A program made the position numbers and the translations under genes. Positions 1 through 11,974 of a DNA stretch of 64,000 bases are shown here, in pieces. The notes under the pieces are model-generated. The model was not told where the DNA came from and ran no database searches. It saw only the letters and a list, made by a program, of their open reading frames with translations. Where the stretch lies: positions 2,046,001 through 2,110,000 of the forward strand of contig VDMD01000001.1 of assembly GCA_007026445.1 (NCBI GenBank), written 5' to 3'. This stretch comes from Schizophyllum amplum. Its lineage: Eukaryota; Basidiomycota; Agaricomycetes; Agaricales; Schizophyllaceae. Numbering within the stretch: the stretch's first letter is position 1; each line of letters begins with the position of its first letter.

Positions 1-607
1 CCTGGACTACGAGTGAGTCCACGCTGTGCCTGGGAGCGACTGGTCAGTGAAGAAGAAGTGCGGAGGTGCATGCGCGACGCACCACATCGATGCAGGAAGC
101 GCGACTTGTCAAGCGTCTGGGTCTTCGCGCGACGGATGTTGGCACCAACGCTGATCAAGCGCTGACAGGAAAGGCAAGCTCAAGGATGCTAGCTACGACC
201 AGGCATCCATTCTTCCCTTCGTGGAGTGCACGCGCAAGTCGCATGGTCCTCCATGGAACGCCGGCTTTCGGACTGGAATGAATTTGAAGGATGGAAGGTG
301 TTCTTTATGTTGAACACTGCGGGACGTCAACTCTGGGTGAGACGGGGCATGACCATGGACTGCGAGCATAGTGATAGTTGCACAGACGGCCAAAAGACCA
401 GGGGGTTCTCTGTTGGGCGCTTCCAATCCAGGTCGCACTGCCTAGACATCCATTTCACCGAGCCTTGTGTCAGTGACGGTCAAGGCGCGGAGAAAGAATG
501 GTCGAACATGAGGCCTAGAGCGCTAGAACACCATGGAAGGCGGCCTTCGAGTCAGCAAACGGTGTCTATAATGAGATTACACGAAGGAACTTACCGTGTG
601 CATCGAA

Positions 608-874
608 CTACGACATGAACTCGAACGCGCCACAAACCACTCGACGACCCAGTTCATCTTTCGTCTGACAAGAATAGGGCGCGAAGTGTGGTCGCAAATG
701 AATGAGAATTAGGGTGAGATGCGCAGCAATAAGCGCCAGGGTGCTGAACGGAACTTGCGAGATCAATCGTGCCTTCAACAGCTCGAAGGTCGCCCACGCC
801 ACACAAGCGAATGTGGACAGCAGAGTCAGAAGTCCAACGAGTTGGAGCCGCCGAATTTGGAGTGTCCGGAGTCA
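608..874 (-). other. possible membrane-protein exon or gene remnant
   Basis: The minus strand carries an open stretch with two hydrophobic segments, one beginning LVGLLTLLSTF and a second beginning FSTLALIAAHLTL, joined by a short polar loop. This spacing resembles the first half of a small four-helix (MARVEL-like) membrane protein. A third weakly hydrophobic stretch (LLAVCATITMLAV) lies further downstream near 350-400 on the same strand. No start codon fits, because the nearest in-frame ATG is followed directly by a stop, and a stop codon precedes the good GTAAGT donor near 600. I can therefore not build a complete gene. It may be a decayed gene, a gene with unseen exons, or chance. The rest of 1-1068 shows nothing I can support. 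Confidence 0.2.
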
Positions 875-1068
875 CATCAGAGGCACAAGCGCTAGACTAG
901 GTCCAGATAGGTCCAAAGCCTAATCCGATGGAAACCTGCCGAGCACCATGGACCGCTTCTCTGTCATAGAGGCCGCGCAAGCACAGGCAGGAAGAGGACG
1001 TCCGAAGCAAATAATGATAAGATTAAGCGGCGTGTACAGGTAGACTTACAATCTCAAGCTCAGTAATA

Positions 1069-3095
1069 TCAAGCCTGCGGCTCGTATACAGTCACCCGCA
1101 GCGGACATCGGCTTCCCTCCTTGTACTTTCCAGTGACGTAGGGACGCGTGAGTACCCTAGAGGCATGCTGTCGTCAGCAAGGTGGAAGGGAGACGGCAGA
1201 CCGGCGGACCACGCACACGTTCGCCTTGATGACCTGCTCTTCCGTTGTAGCGAAGACGAAGTTAGTGATGAGGGTGTAAAGCACGGCTTTGATCTCGATG
1301 ACGGAGAAGCGCATGCCGATGCAGGACTGGATACGTTGTTGAGCAGCTGTTCTTCACTCTTGCAAAGCAGGACGTACCCTCGTGCCACCTGAGAAGGTTA
1401 GGATACTTGGGAAAACGCCCGGCTGGTTCTTGGCAAGCTCTGGCAAATCGTCCCATCGCTGGGGTCTGTGAAGAAAATAAGCTCGCGGCTGAAGTACAGC
1501 GCAGCAGAACGCACTTGAACTCCCAAGCGTCGTCGCCCCAGACCTCCTTGTCAAGGTTGAACGCCTCGATGGGAACGTGCACCATCGTGCCCTTGGGCAG
1601 AAAGAAGTCGTTCTTGCCTTCTATAACACGGCCGTCGCCGTCATGCACCGGGTACTTGGTCGGCACGACATCGTCTCGCGTGCACACCCGCAGCGAGGAG
1701 TGGATTGGCGGGATAAGCCGCAGCGACTCCTGCATCACGTTGTGTAGCAGAGGCTGGTCTGCAACGGCGTCGTAGAGAGAGTGAATTTCGTCCGCCGTGA
1801 GCGTCGCGGTTGGTGGCGGGCGCAGCGCAAGGAGTTCGTTGCGGAGCTGCGTTTGTATATCGGGGTGCTCCGCGAGGAGGTGGAGAGTCCAAGTGAGCGC
1901 GAGGGAAGACGTGTCGGAACCAGCGAAGGCGAGAGTATTGATGTTGTCGAGAAGGTCCGCGTCTGTGATGCGCTGGTCGGGCGGGATGTCGGTGGACATG
2001 TTGGACTTGAGGAGGAGGGTGAGGATATCCTTGGCTTCGTAAAGCTTGCCGGAGCGGACGCCCTCTTCAAGCTTACGCTTCTTGTGCTGGATGATGTCGC
2101 CGGTGATGCGCCGAATGGTTCCGCGGCATCGGACGATGGTCCGTTGGGCTTTGGTAGGCTGGCATAGGGCTCATCAATGACTGGCCTGCCCATGGTGCGT
2201 ACAACTCACGAAGATGCGGAGCAAAAATGGCACGTATATGGAAGTCATGGTATGCAAGAAGCTACCTTGGGAGACAGCAAGTTCAAACATGTCCTTATAT
2301 GCGCACAGCAGCTCGTTGTCCTCACGCTGGATCGCCTGGAAGTCGTAGTCAAAGCCTAACACGTATGTTAGCCACAAAGCAAGGGATATAATCAGATGAT
2401 GTACCTGCTACACCAAAGACATCGAAAGTAGCGCGGCTGATCCAATGGGCGATGTCGAACACGCCCGAGCTGCCTTCGTCCATTTCCCGCATGATCGTCA
2501 TCCACCGATCCTTGAGCTCTTCACCCTTGCCAAACACAACAGGCACAAGAGCGCGCATGTTCTGCGGGGAGAAAGCGGGAGTGGCGACGCGTCGATGGCG
2601 TTTGTGCATATGGCCTTCCGAGGCGAGGATGCCGCAGCCGATGAGGGACGAGATGAACGCGCGCGATTGCCAGGGTTTCTGGTAGATGGTAGCGTTACGG
2701 AGGACATGGTTGAGAGCAGTTGGATCGAAGGTCAGGAGGCGTTCATCCCACTGTAGGCTGTGCGTGAGTGGGAGACGGGGAACGAGGACATGGATGCGCA
2801 CCGGACCGACGCCGCGGACGCGTACATTCCGCCCATACTTCCTGATCATAAGGTCATGAACGCGGGGAGATATAGCAGGGCTAAGGATTCAGTCGATCAG
2901 CTTCCCCCTTCAGCGACGGAAAGACCAGAGGACGCACTCTAGCAGGGCATGCAGGTGGTTACTGAAGACACCCTTCACTGGCGGACCGGGTAGCCGGCGT
3001 ATGGGACTGAAGCGTGGGGCAACAAACAAAGTGTACAGCGCATAGAGCAGGAGAAGGAGCAGAGATGCGAGCAAAGCAAGTATAATGGTATGCAT
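1069..3095 (-). CDS. cytochrome P450 monooxygenase (CYP5150-like)
   Basis: Haem-thiolate monooxygenase, expected to be anchored in the ER membrane. The protein opens with a hydrophobic anchor (MHTIILALLASLLLLLLYALY), cut here at 21 residues or fewer, followed by the Pro-rich hinge RRLPGPP. Further motifs in order are the I-helix oxygen-binding AGSDTSS, the K-helix ESLR, and the haem-binding loop FSGGTRSCIG with the Cys ligand. The haem loop is created by splicing out a short intron near 1326-1373. The C-terminus ends VVLTRPYVTGKYKEGSRCPL, as is usual for mushroom P450s; it needs a last intron at 1157-1216, and without that the frame stops early. Length is about 510-530 residues, full-size, with many introns. 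The start is the ATG just before the membrane anchor. Substrate cannot be read from sequence. CYP5150 is my best family guess from overall pattern. Confidence 0.88.
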
Positions 3096-3531
3096 CGTGG
3101 GCGTCGTGAGTGGCGTGCGGTCGTGAAAACGCAATATAAGTTGTTGGGTGCGCTGCCCAGACGTGTCGCGAGCCCTTCTAATCGCGGTCGAGGGCAGGAA
3201 GGACAAAGGGGCTGGCCAATCGGCCGCCCGGCGCTACGAGACAAAGAACAATAGCAAAGGCGGAGGACAATAAAGAGTCACCGGAAACGGTCACGTGAGC
3301 GGGAACCGCGGACAATGGAATTCGTTTCGTCACTTCATGTGCGACTCGTACATAGCCTGGACCTTCAACAGGTACATTTAGGAAGTAGGTCATAGAAGTT
3401 GGAGGATAGTATACAGAAGAGATACGCATAGTCAGATAGAGGTTGTGCAGTGGTTAGAATACAGTGTGCGTTCGGATAGATCTACAATGCCAAGTTTCGG
3501 GCGAGCTGGTTCTGTAATATGCCCTCCCCGC

Positions 3532-4788
3532 TCATACGTCGCCATACATCATGATGAACTGGTCTACCGTGCACCTCTTCATGAGGGCTTCCCTCGATTC
3601 CGGACCGCTTTCCACGTCTGAGAAACCCTCAGGCCCTTTGTCGCGCTCCTCGCTGCTGGATATGCTCTCTATGAGCCCGTCTAACGCGGACGACATCGTC
3701 GGTGGTGGGATGGGAAAGTTCACCAGGTCGAGCGAGGAGCTTGTGGTAGTGATGGTGCTCAGCGTGTCCGTACTGGGCCCTGTTACGATCAAAGTCGGCG
3801 TGAAGGACTTCTTGGGAATGACTTCGCCCGGCGTGAGCATCGTGGAGCTCGGAGAAGTCGAGAGGCGCCAGTTCATCAGCACTCCGCGCCCGACCTCCAT
3901 GCTCTGCGTTTGCGCGCGCCGGACCTGGCAGATATCCGCGCTGGCGACGCTGTCCACGTCCGACAAGGCCACGCTCTCGACGGAGGTGCAGGAAGATTGC
4001 GAGCTGCTCGTCGTGAAGAACGTGCCAGACACAGATGACTCGTCCGAGGTTGATGGGGAGAATGCGCGAAGGTCAGAGAAGGGCGATTGTGAGGACGTAT
4101 TGCTGTCGTCCGCCCACGCGCGGCGCTTGATGCTCTGCACGGCGGCCTGGGTCAGAAGGCGGTGAAGATTCGAGTCGGAGGTGTGGAAGATGCTGTGGTC
4201 GGACTCCGAGGCGCGGATGACATAGACCTCTGGTTCGGAGTACGGCGTTTCGAGAATGGGCAGACCGGAGATGTCCTGTTCTTGATCAGCCGAGCACATC
4301 CGGAGAGCTTCAGCAGATGCAGTGGTCGTTTTCTCTGCAGAGAACTTGGCGTGCAGAGAGGTCGGTGGTGGCATGACGTAGGATGTGGTAGGGCGTTTGA
4401 GGATCGACTTGAGCGGCGCTTTGGGGATCGAGGTGTTCGCCGTACAGCCCTTCTTGATGAGACCTTTGTCCTGGAGGAGCACGCGAGCTCTATGCACGAG
4501 ATCGCGGAGCCGTTCAGAGCCGACCCAGAAAACCACGACCAGAGATACGATGGCCAGCATGCCGAAGAGTGCGATGAGTACGATACTGGCGGGCGTGACG
4601 CGCATGGGTTGACCGTCGCTGCCGAGGAACGCGGGCATAGGCATCATCTGAGCGCGAGAGGTTGAAGAGAAGGCAGCGTGGTCTTTAGAGAGCGCTTCTA
4701 CGTCGGGTGATCGCACAGCCAGGGAGTCGGTGTGCGCGACATAATCATCCGTGTGTGAAGCGGGGGAGTGCAGTCCGAAGTCGTTCAT
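3532..4788 (-). CDS. single-pass membrane protein with Ser-rich cytoplasmic tail, unknown function
   Basis: One uninterrupted exon encodes about 418 residues from the ATG at 4788; the frame stays open another 50 codons upstream, so a longer start is possible. One clear transmembrane helix (ASIVLIALFGMLAIVSLVVVF) lies about 75 residues from the N-terminus and is followed by basic residues (RLRDLVHRARVL), which suggests a cytosolic C-terminus. The remaining 300 residues are Ser/Thr-rich and low in complexity, with an RSIL-type basic patch (KAPLKSILKRP) and an acidic end. I do not recognise the family. It looks like one of the basidiomycete-specific single-TM proteins with a long disordered tail. 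It lies between ELL and the P450 on the same strand without shared spacing that would suggest co-regulation. Confidence 0.65.
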   Translation of the reverse strand: MNDFGLHSPASHTDDYVAHTDSLAVRSPDVEALSKDHAAFSSTSRAQMMPMPAFLGSDGQPMRVTPASIVLIALFGMLAIVSLVVVFWVGSERLRDLVHRARVLLQDKGLIKKGCTANTSIPKAPLKSILKRPTTSYVMPPPTSLHAKFSAEKTTTASAEALRMCSADQEQDISGLPILETPYSEPEVYVIRASESDHSIFHTSDSNLHRLLTQAAVQSIKRRAWADDSNTSSQSPFSDLRAFSPSTSDESSVSGTFFTTSSSQSSCTSVESVALSDVDSVASADICQVRRAQTQSMEVGRGVLMNWRLSTSPSSTMLTPGEVIPKKSFTPTLIVTGPSTDTLSTITTTSSSLDLVNFPIPPPTMSSALDGLIESISSSEERDKGPEGFSDVESGPESREALMKRCTVDQFIMMYGDV

Positions 4789-5248
4789 GATGTGCCGTAC
4801 GTGAGGCGGTATACCGCATCGCTGGCTGAGACGGTGGCGAGCGTAAGACCAGCGGACAGGAGCCATTCTGTTGAGCGGATAGAAGGTAGTCTGACTGTGT
4901 TGTGGGCCGATGGTGGTGAGCGTACGATGCAAGCGCAAAATCGCTGCGGCTCAAGCTCATTTCGCACGGCCTCACGTGAGTTTCACGCGCTTCCTGTCTC
5001 ACGGTCGTCGGCAATTCGCCAAAGGTTCTCCTTCCACCTTTTCCCACTGGAATTGCCACATTGAAACCGACTTCGAACTCTCAAGAGCAGCCCCTGAGCG
5101 CTTACTGAGTCGCTTTGAAGCCAGGTTTACGCACGCAGACGCGCCCGAGCTACGCTGATTATGGTAGTCCGAGTCCATAGACCGATGCAGCAGATATTCA
5201 GATTGATTTTCCTGACAAAACAGACGTCGACAGACCCCATCCATAACC

Positions 5249-7625
5249 TCAGGCAGCCGCGGGCGCTAGCCTCATAAATTGCTTCTCCAAATCAAGCAGC
5301 TCACCACGAAGCCGCAAATGCTTCGCATGCAGGTTCTGACCCTCTCCCTCGCTCAGCAACCCATCTTCATCCGCCGATTCGTCCGAGCGCGCGTCGAGGA
5401 GGCGCTCCACGATGACCCGCTGCTTGCGGTCCGCGAGCGCAACCGGCATGTACTCCAAGAACTTGTGCTGGTACTCCTCCTGAACCGTATCGATCGTGAC
5501 CGGCCGGCTCTTGCGCGCCTTGGTCGTCGAGGGGCGTGGCGTCGCGGAGGGCCGCGGGGTGGAAGAGGCGCTTGAGCCGGCAGAAGGACGCGGGACTGCA
5601 CCGCTGGGAGCGGCCTTCTTCTTGATGGGCCGCGGCTCGTCCTCATCCTCGGAAGACGATGTATACTGCGGCGTTGACGCGCGGCGGCGCTTGTGACCCT
5701 GGGACGAGCCCGATGAGCCACTGTTTGCAGAAGTAAGACGAGGAGCGGCGGCGGGCATAGGAGACGCGCGGCCTTTGCTCTTTGGGATGCGACCAAGGCC
5801 TGCCAATGCATCGCGTTCTGGGTTCTTCGAACGCGGCGGCGGCGGCGGTGGCGAGTCACTCCGTTTGACCTTGACGGGGTCGGCTTTCTTGACCGTAGCA
5901 GAAGGGCGAGCCGCCCCGTCGCCCGCCTTGCGTCGTTTGCTGTTGCGCACGCGATCATCGTCGCTGGACGAGTCATAGGAGTTGTCGCGCGCCGGCGCTT
6001 TGCGCTTGACGCTCTTCTTGGGCGGAGTCTCCTCTTCTTCACGCTTTAAAGCGTGGCGGCGGGCTTCATCTACCGGCTTTTTAACCTCCACTGCCTTCGC
6101 CCGGACGGTGTTGGAACTGGGATGGGGTCGCTCCTTGCTATCCGCGCGAGCGCGAGACGCCTGCGCAGAAGAGGCTACCCGGTCACGTTCGCGAGGCTGA
6201 GGCTGAGGAGTCGGCGTAGAAGAGGAAGCAACGCGTGATTGTTCAGCACCGGACCGCGCAGCAGATGGCCCTTTTGACGTAGACGCACGCGCGGACTCCT
6301 TGACGGATGGGAGTTCGTCCGAGCTCGCGCGGCTATCAGACGCAGCCAATGTACGAGCAGGCGGGGTCAAAGTCCTCGGCGCCTTGTACCCAGACCCAGG
6401 CTGCTTGCGGGTGGTCGTCGCAAGGGCTTCGACGCGTGCAGGACGCGGAGGCTCCACTGGTAAAGCTGCCAAGCTCTTCGGTGGCTCCTTGCTTCTGACG
6501 CCGCCGGCGTGACCAGAGGCAGTTGGAGCCAGATGACGGTCGTCCTTTGCCGAGGTCCCCTTCGTCTCGGGCTTTGCTCGAGGCTTTTTGTCTTTCGTAC
6601 CGGTGGGCCGTTTAGGAGGTTCCGGTGGGGAAGGTTTTGCAGGCAGAGGGTGCCTAGACGAGGACGCGACCGATGGCTTTGAAGCGGCGGCAGGCGTGGG
6701 GGGCAGCACCGGAGCGGGCTTCGGCTGCGCCAAATTCTCCCAACGCGGGTCACCCTCCGGTATCTTGTGCAACTTGAAAGCGGCGGTCACCTTCTGTAGA
6801 ATCAACTGTCGGTCTGTATCACTCCAGTGCGACCATTTGAATGGCTGCACTTCGAGCCAGCCCTTACTGCTGAGTTGCCACAAGCCTTCCTTGGCTTCGC
6901 CGACGTGACGCATGATTGCGTGAACGTCGTTCTTCTTGCTCTCGTCAGCAGAGTGACCGCACACGCGCTTCACTAGTTCGTCGGGCGTGCGGTTATGGCT
7001 TGCGAGACAGTGGACGACACGATAGCGGAGGTCTGGGTTGATAGCGGACAGAGGCCGAGACGGCGCTGCCGGAGGCGCGTGCTGAGTGCTGGATGGCCTA
7101 GCGAGAGCAGTGGATGATGATGCGGCTGCTTTGCGCGCGGGGGCTTTCGTTTTCTTGGCCGTAGTCATGCTAGTGGTGGGAGGTTCCTCGAGCATCACGA
7201 TCTTGCGCTCCTGGCGCTGCTTGTTCGCCTCGTCCGTCGCAGTCCTCAGCTTCTTGGCCGCCTCATCGAGGCTGCCGGCGCTGACGGTGAAGCGGGCAGA
7301 GATATCGGCATAGTGCTTGAACGTCTTGTCTCGATGCAAGGGCATGTGCATGAAGAGCTCATTGGGGCTCTGCTCCTTGGTCATGGTGAGCCCAAAGACC
7401 TGGTCGTTGACGTAGATGTTCTGTGGATCTGTTAGACGCCTGCCGTGATCTATGAGTGCTGCGGCGCACCTTGCTTGTAGGACCAAACTCGAAGGAGAGG
7501 TTCTGGGGATTGGCCATGAGGGCCTCAATGAGGTCCTCGGACATCCTGAGGGTGATTGCATGCTTGTGCTTGTCCTCTGAGGTGTTGGGGCGGACTGAGA
7601 TGGGCTGGTTATCTGGCAACGGCAT
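5249..7625 (-). CDS. RNA polymerase II elongation factor ELL-like protein
   Basis: Homologue of the ELL elongation factor (fission yeast Ell1), a nuclear protein that suppresses Pol II pausing together with EAF. Two exons are joined by a 49-bp intron (7421-7469), giving 775 residues. The N-terminal ELL domain covers about residues 1-130, with NIYVNDQVFGLTMTKE at the junction. A second folded segment around 190-300 (LRYRVVHCLASHNRTPDELV ... KEGLWQLSSKGWLEVQPFKW) matches the winged-helix part of ELL proteins. The middle 350 residues are Lys/Ser/Pro-rich and disordered. The C-terminal 65 residues (QRVIVERLLDARSD ... LRLRGELLDLEKQFMRL) look like an occludin/ELL-type helical end. The start MPLPDNQP is the first ATG that leads into the conserved part. 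It is divergent from the amidase gene. Confidence 0.78.
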
Positions 7626-8096
7626 CTTTGCAGGAGATGTGGGCGTTGCAGAGAGATGGTAGGAAGAGAGGTGCAGAGCCGTGACCGCGGTCGAATCGCG
7701 GGTCGAAATGCAGGCACAGCGGCAGTGACGGCGGCACTTCGGGAGTAAATCCGAATTCGGAATTTGAACAATAGAGCCAAGCACGTGTCAATCTGCGGTA
7801 AATAGACATCAATACTTGAATCGGAAGGCGTCTTGCTCCTGACCTGCCTCGTCCAAGTCTTTGACCGAGTCCAGCTTCTGGAATCGAGGCTATAAAAATT
7901 CAGCATGATACTTATATGCAGAACAATCTATTCTACTCCGTTCAGCCTTCATTGTCCTCCTATAAGCTATGGTCCATGAAACTGCCACGCTAGTCAATCG
8001 TGCGTCACCGCCTGAGAAAGGTCACGACGCGTATCTGTCTTCAAGTTACTTTCAACTTCCCGCTGGTCTTGTTGATTCCCCACCTTGACACTCATC
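7626..8096. promoter_or_regulatory. shared divergent promoter region, ELL-like gene and amidase
   Basis: These 471 bp separate two divergent start codons. A good TATA-like element (CTATAAAAATT, 7890-7900) sits about 200 bp upstream of the amidase ATG on the plus strand. No matching element is evident for the ELL side, which would fit a TATA-less housekeeping promoter. Assignment is by position and motif only. Confidence 0.4.
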
Positions 8097-10963
8097 ATGT
8101 CCAGCACTCCCCTTCGTATCTTTGCGTCCTTACCTTTGCAGTCAGAGGAGCAGACCCGCAAGCTGCTCGACCTAGAGAGTGAGTCCCGACTTCCGCACAT
8201 TGGACCACTGCCTTGCTAACATCCTGTATAGATTGTATCTTCGATAAGCGCCAGCGCCAGGTCGCGTCCATCCCGAAAGATTGGCTCCTCACCGACCCCC
8301 CTCCATCTGATCAATGCAATGTTTTCGATATCCCTCGGAAGTGCGGAATGCTCTCACAGCGCGAGCTCGAGATCACGGAGACGGACGATGTGTCGGTCAT
8401 CTTGAAGAACTTATCCACCGGCAAGTGGTCAGCAGTCGAAGTGACGACGGCATTCAGCGAGCGCGCAATCGTCGCACATCAGCTGGTCAGTGCATGTTTC
8501 GCGTGCAGTCCAAAAACATCACTGAATCAACTGCGGTCCCGAAGACGAACTGTCTGACTGAAATATGGATCGAGGATGCGCTGACGCGTGCCCGCGAGCT
8601 CGACGCGGCTTTTGCAGAGCACGGACCTGTGGGGCCGTTGCACGGCTTGCCCATCTCCTTGAAGGATCAGTACGTGCCACACATCATAGACTTGTTCGTG
8701 CTGATCCTGAGACATCCGCTACCATCAGGTTCGATGTCGCCGGCAAGGAATGCACCATGGGCATTGCCAGCTGGATTGGCCGCATATCTGCTGAGGACGC
8801 AGGTCTCGTCACCGTGCTCAAGAACGCCGGCGCTGTTCTGTACGTGCGCACGAATGTGCCGCAGACGCTGATGCGCGGCGAGACGGACAACTGGGTCTTC
8901 GGCTTGACGACGAACCCGCACAACCGGACGCTAGCGGCAGGCGGGAGCAGCGGCGGGGAGGGCGCGTTGGTGGCGTTGAAGGGAAGGTGCAGTGCCCGCT
9001 ACGACTGGCTTTGATGTGGGCTGACCGATGTCCGATTGGCTGAAGCCCGCTGGGCGTTGGCACAGACGTGAGCCCTTGCCTCTGAGGCAAAGCAAGACAA
9101 CTGTTGACTGTATCGCCAGATTGGTGGCTCCGTTCGCATTCCGGCGTCTTTCAACGGCATATACGGCCTCCGACCGACTATGCGCCGCATGCCTTACTAT
9201 GGCGCATCGAACACATTCCTTGGTCTTGGTGGGTCCTCCTCGTAGTGCCGCTCGACTCTGATCTCATATAGTGATCCTCATTGGTTAGAGGCGATCGAGA
9301 GGTGGTTGGCTTTAACCTGCGGTATGCACGAGAGCGCGTCGATTGCTAACAAGCCATCAGCACTCTGGGACCCATGAGCCGGTCCTTGTCTGGCCTTGCC
9401 GAGTTCGTGAGGGCAGTGACGACGAGCAACGTGAGTAGCTCTTCGATGCCAAGCAGAGCAGTATAGCTGACGATCTGCCAAAGCCGTCCGACGTCGACCC
9501 GAAGGTTGTTGAGATGCCATGGCGCGAAGAGTGCGAATTATAACTCGCTAGTAGTTTGACACCTAGGATCCTGACAGTCCTGCAGCATGTACCAGCTGAA
9601 GCATATCGGTGGGCGCGATACCAAGCTCTGCATCGCGTACTACGAGTCCGACGGGGTCATCATGCCTCACCCGCCCGTGCGGCGTGCCATCCAGATGACG
9701 GTCGCTGCACTGCGCAAGGCGGGCCATACAGGTGCAGTACTCTCCTATCGACATCTTTTGTGGAACATGAAAAGTCTCCTTGGCATCATTGAGCCTTGTT
9801 CATTGATTATCGCGTCTAGTACAGAGCAATGCTGGTACTGACAAAGCCCGCCTCAGTGATCAAGTGGGAACCATACCAACACGAATTTGCGCACGAGACG
9901 ATTCAGCGCATATTCGAGTCGGACTACGGCGAGGACTTTGACCGCATCATGGCGGAGGCGGGCGAGGTGAGACACTGTGCATTGGGCCTCTCGAAAGCCG
10001 CAGTTGCCTCTCGAAGGTCGCACTGGGTTCTTGAAGGCCACACTAGGCTTGTCTAGGAATGCGCTAGGCTGACACTCGCGCAGCCATTGTGGCCGAGCAT
10101 CGTACATCGGTCATACCCTCAGATCACCGTCTGGCAGTCCTGGCAGCTCAATCGGGAGAAGGAGCTCTTTGTGAGTTACATTTTTCCCCAGTCACATTGT
10201 TCCCAGAGTCGGAATCCTCCACCGAAATCGATGTTCTGCATCGGATGGATGGGGGTTGGATGCATCATAGCGTTCTCGAGAGGACGTTCAGGCCAAAAGC
10301 TGAGCGCCATTCTAACAGAGGAAGAAGACGCTGGAGAAGTGGGTAGCCACGAAGGACCTTACGGGTAAGTGTGACTGAGATAGGCAGGAAGGCGAGGACT
10401 CTCAGCCCGTACTTCCGACCTCGTGATTTGCGGCTAAGGCGCCAATCTGCAGGGACCGGCCGACCCATCGACGCGCTGCTGTGCCCGATGGCTCCGCACG
10501 CCGCGCCCCCGCACGAGACGTTCGAGTACGTTGTTTATCACTGTCCGCCTGTCCGACGATTTAATAAATGCGATACTGACGTCTAGATACACGGGATACA
10601 CGAGTATCTTTAACTTCCTGGACCTGCCCGTGAGTCCGACGGCTAGTCTCCCTGGGACTGCTGCACCGTCGTACTCGCCCTCCGAGGGGCGGCACGCTTG
10701 CCTTCCGTTGGCCTATCTTCCACGAGCTAACTGTCCGTCCATAGGCCGCAATCTTGCCGGTGACACGCGTGGATCCCGCCTTGGACGTGAAGGACGAGGG
10801 ATATCTGCCGAAGAGCGACCTTGACGCGAAGATATACAACATGTACACGCCAGACACGTTCCGAGACGCGCCGGTCGCTGTGCAGCTGGCGGGAAGGCGC
10901 TTCCGCGAAGAGGAGCTGCTGGGAATCTGCGAGGTCGTGGACGAGGCGCTCAAGGCCGCGTAA
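8097..10963 (+). CDS. amidase-signature enzyme (acetamidase / fatty acid amide hydrolase type)
   Basis: Hydrolyses an amide bond by the Ser-cisSer-Lys mechanism of the amidase-signature family. Order of motifs: GPLHGLPISLKDQ contributes the catalytic Lys; LAAGGSSGGEGALVA contributes the cis-Ser; VGTDIGGSVRIPA, formed across an intron, contributes the nucleophilic Ser. Further exons give FNGIYGLRPTMRRMPYYG, DTKLCIAYYESDGVIMPHP and the C-terminal AVQLAGRRFREEELLGI. The gene has roughly eleven short introns and about 550 residues, the usual length. A stop that seems to break the frame near 9538 disappears when the donor GTGCGA (within 9528-9540) is joined to the acceptor before 9594, restoring REDMYQLKHIGG, so I regard the gene as intact. 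Mushroom genomes carry many of these enzymes; the substrate is not predictable. Confidence 0.88.
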
Positions 10964-11697
10964 CTCTTGTTTGACTGTCGACGAAGGCTTCCTCCTTATA
11001 AGGTTGTCGTAGGCCGGGGTGAACGGGGTTGATTTACGATGAATTTATACTTAAACGAACGACAGTGGGTGGGAAGTCAAGAGCGTTGACGGACCGGCCG
11101 CAGAACGGGAGGGATGTGGGGAAGGAAGGAAGGAAGGCAGTCAACAAGTACGAGAAGATTGCGAACTAGCAGGAGGCGATGGCTGCGCGCTCGGATAAAC
11201 ATCAGATGCGACCGCCACGTACTAGTAGCGCTCACGAAGCGCATTCAGCTGATGCAAACGAAGAGGGGCAGACAAGACGCAGTCTATCAGTCCAGTAGGA
11301 CAGGGCGCGCGCACGTCGATAGCGCGCGCAGTGCTAGACTTTGATGTCGTAAAAGCGTCTCTCGCAACCGAGGGTGGGCCTTGGCGTCCCGGTGGATGGC
11401 ATGGACACGCACGCGAACGCGAGGTCGCTCGAAGATCGATATGCGCCAGGACCCTATCGGGGTCCTGCTCGCGGTATGGCTCAAGTAGCAGTACGTGAAC
11501 GTGAGGCGCCCCGAGAAAGGCGGGGGCAAGGCGGCTGTGACATCGATAGCCATCAGGAGGTGGCGGCATCCGTGACCGCAACGTTGGAAAGGGACTGAAG
11601 ATCATAGGCGCGCGCCCCGCTGAGGGCGGACAGGCTATGACAGAGAGGGTACGAGTGGGAGAGAGGCTGACATGACGCCCACCGACGGAGGGAGAAC
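10964..11697. other. intergenic, no supported gene
   Basis: No frame shows a recognisable domain. A (GGAA)4-like run lies near 11124-11140. A minus-strand frame (11222-11704) is open for 160 codons up to the transposon target site, but its composition (Arg/Pro-rich) looks like a GC-driven chance frame. Confidence 0.5.
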
Positions 11698-11705
11698 GAT
11701 GCACA
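11698..11705. repeat. 8-bp target-site duplication, left copy (GATGCACA)
   Basis: GATGCACA directly precedes the CACCTAAGG terminus and is repeated exactly after the opposite terminus at 14224-14231. This is the footprint expected from cut-and-paste insertion. Confidence 0.85.
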
Positions 11706-11974
11706 CACCTAAGGCAGGGCCATATGAAATAGAAGTATACCAGATGGGCCCCGTAAATCAGCCATCAGAGGGCCCCAGACGGTCTACTTCCAACGAACTT
11801 CCGCGCCTGCAATCCATATCGGCGTCAGATCTCGCCCGAATATTTTCGCCAGGGGCGCTATCGCGTGCGCTGATTCACGTGCGCGCGGCGCGCCAGGAAC
11901 TTCGCGTAGTACAGAACTTCGAGGAAGTTCAACTTTGCGAATTTCCAGCGTTCGCGTACTTCTGCAGCGCTGCT
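11706..11974 (+). repeat. left terminal inverted repeat
   Basis: These 269 bp match the reverse complement of 13957-14223. The match ends at GCAGCGCTGCT, after which the two sides diverge. The small GC-rich palindrome GCAGCGCTGC marks the inner boundary. Confidence 0.85.

Noticed and set aside
1150..1260. Early stop in the P450 C-terminus.
   Set aside because: A 60-bp intron (1157-1216) removes it and yields the expected VVLTRPYVTG ending.
5353..6042. Arg-rich frames overlapping the ELL-like gene, also seen under hse1 and ags1.
   Set aside because: These are shifted-frame shadows of long GC-rich exons.
9500..9600. Premature stop in the amidase gene, suggesting a pseudogene.
   Set aside because: Splicing at a GTGCGA donor just before the stop restores a continuous, conserved reading frame.
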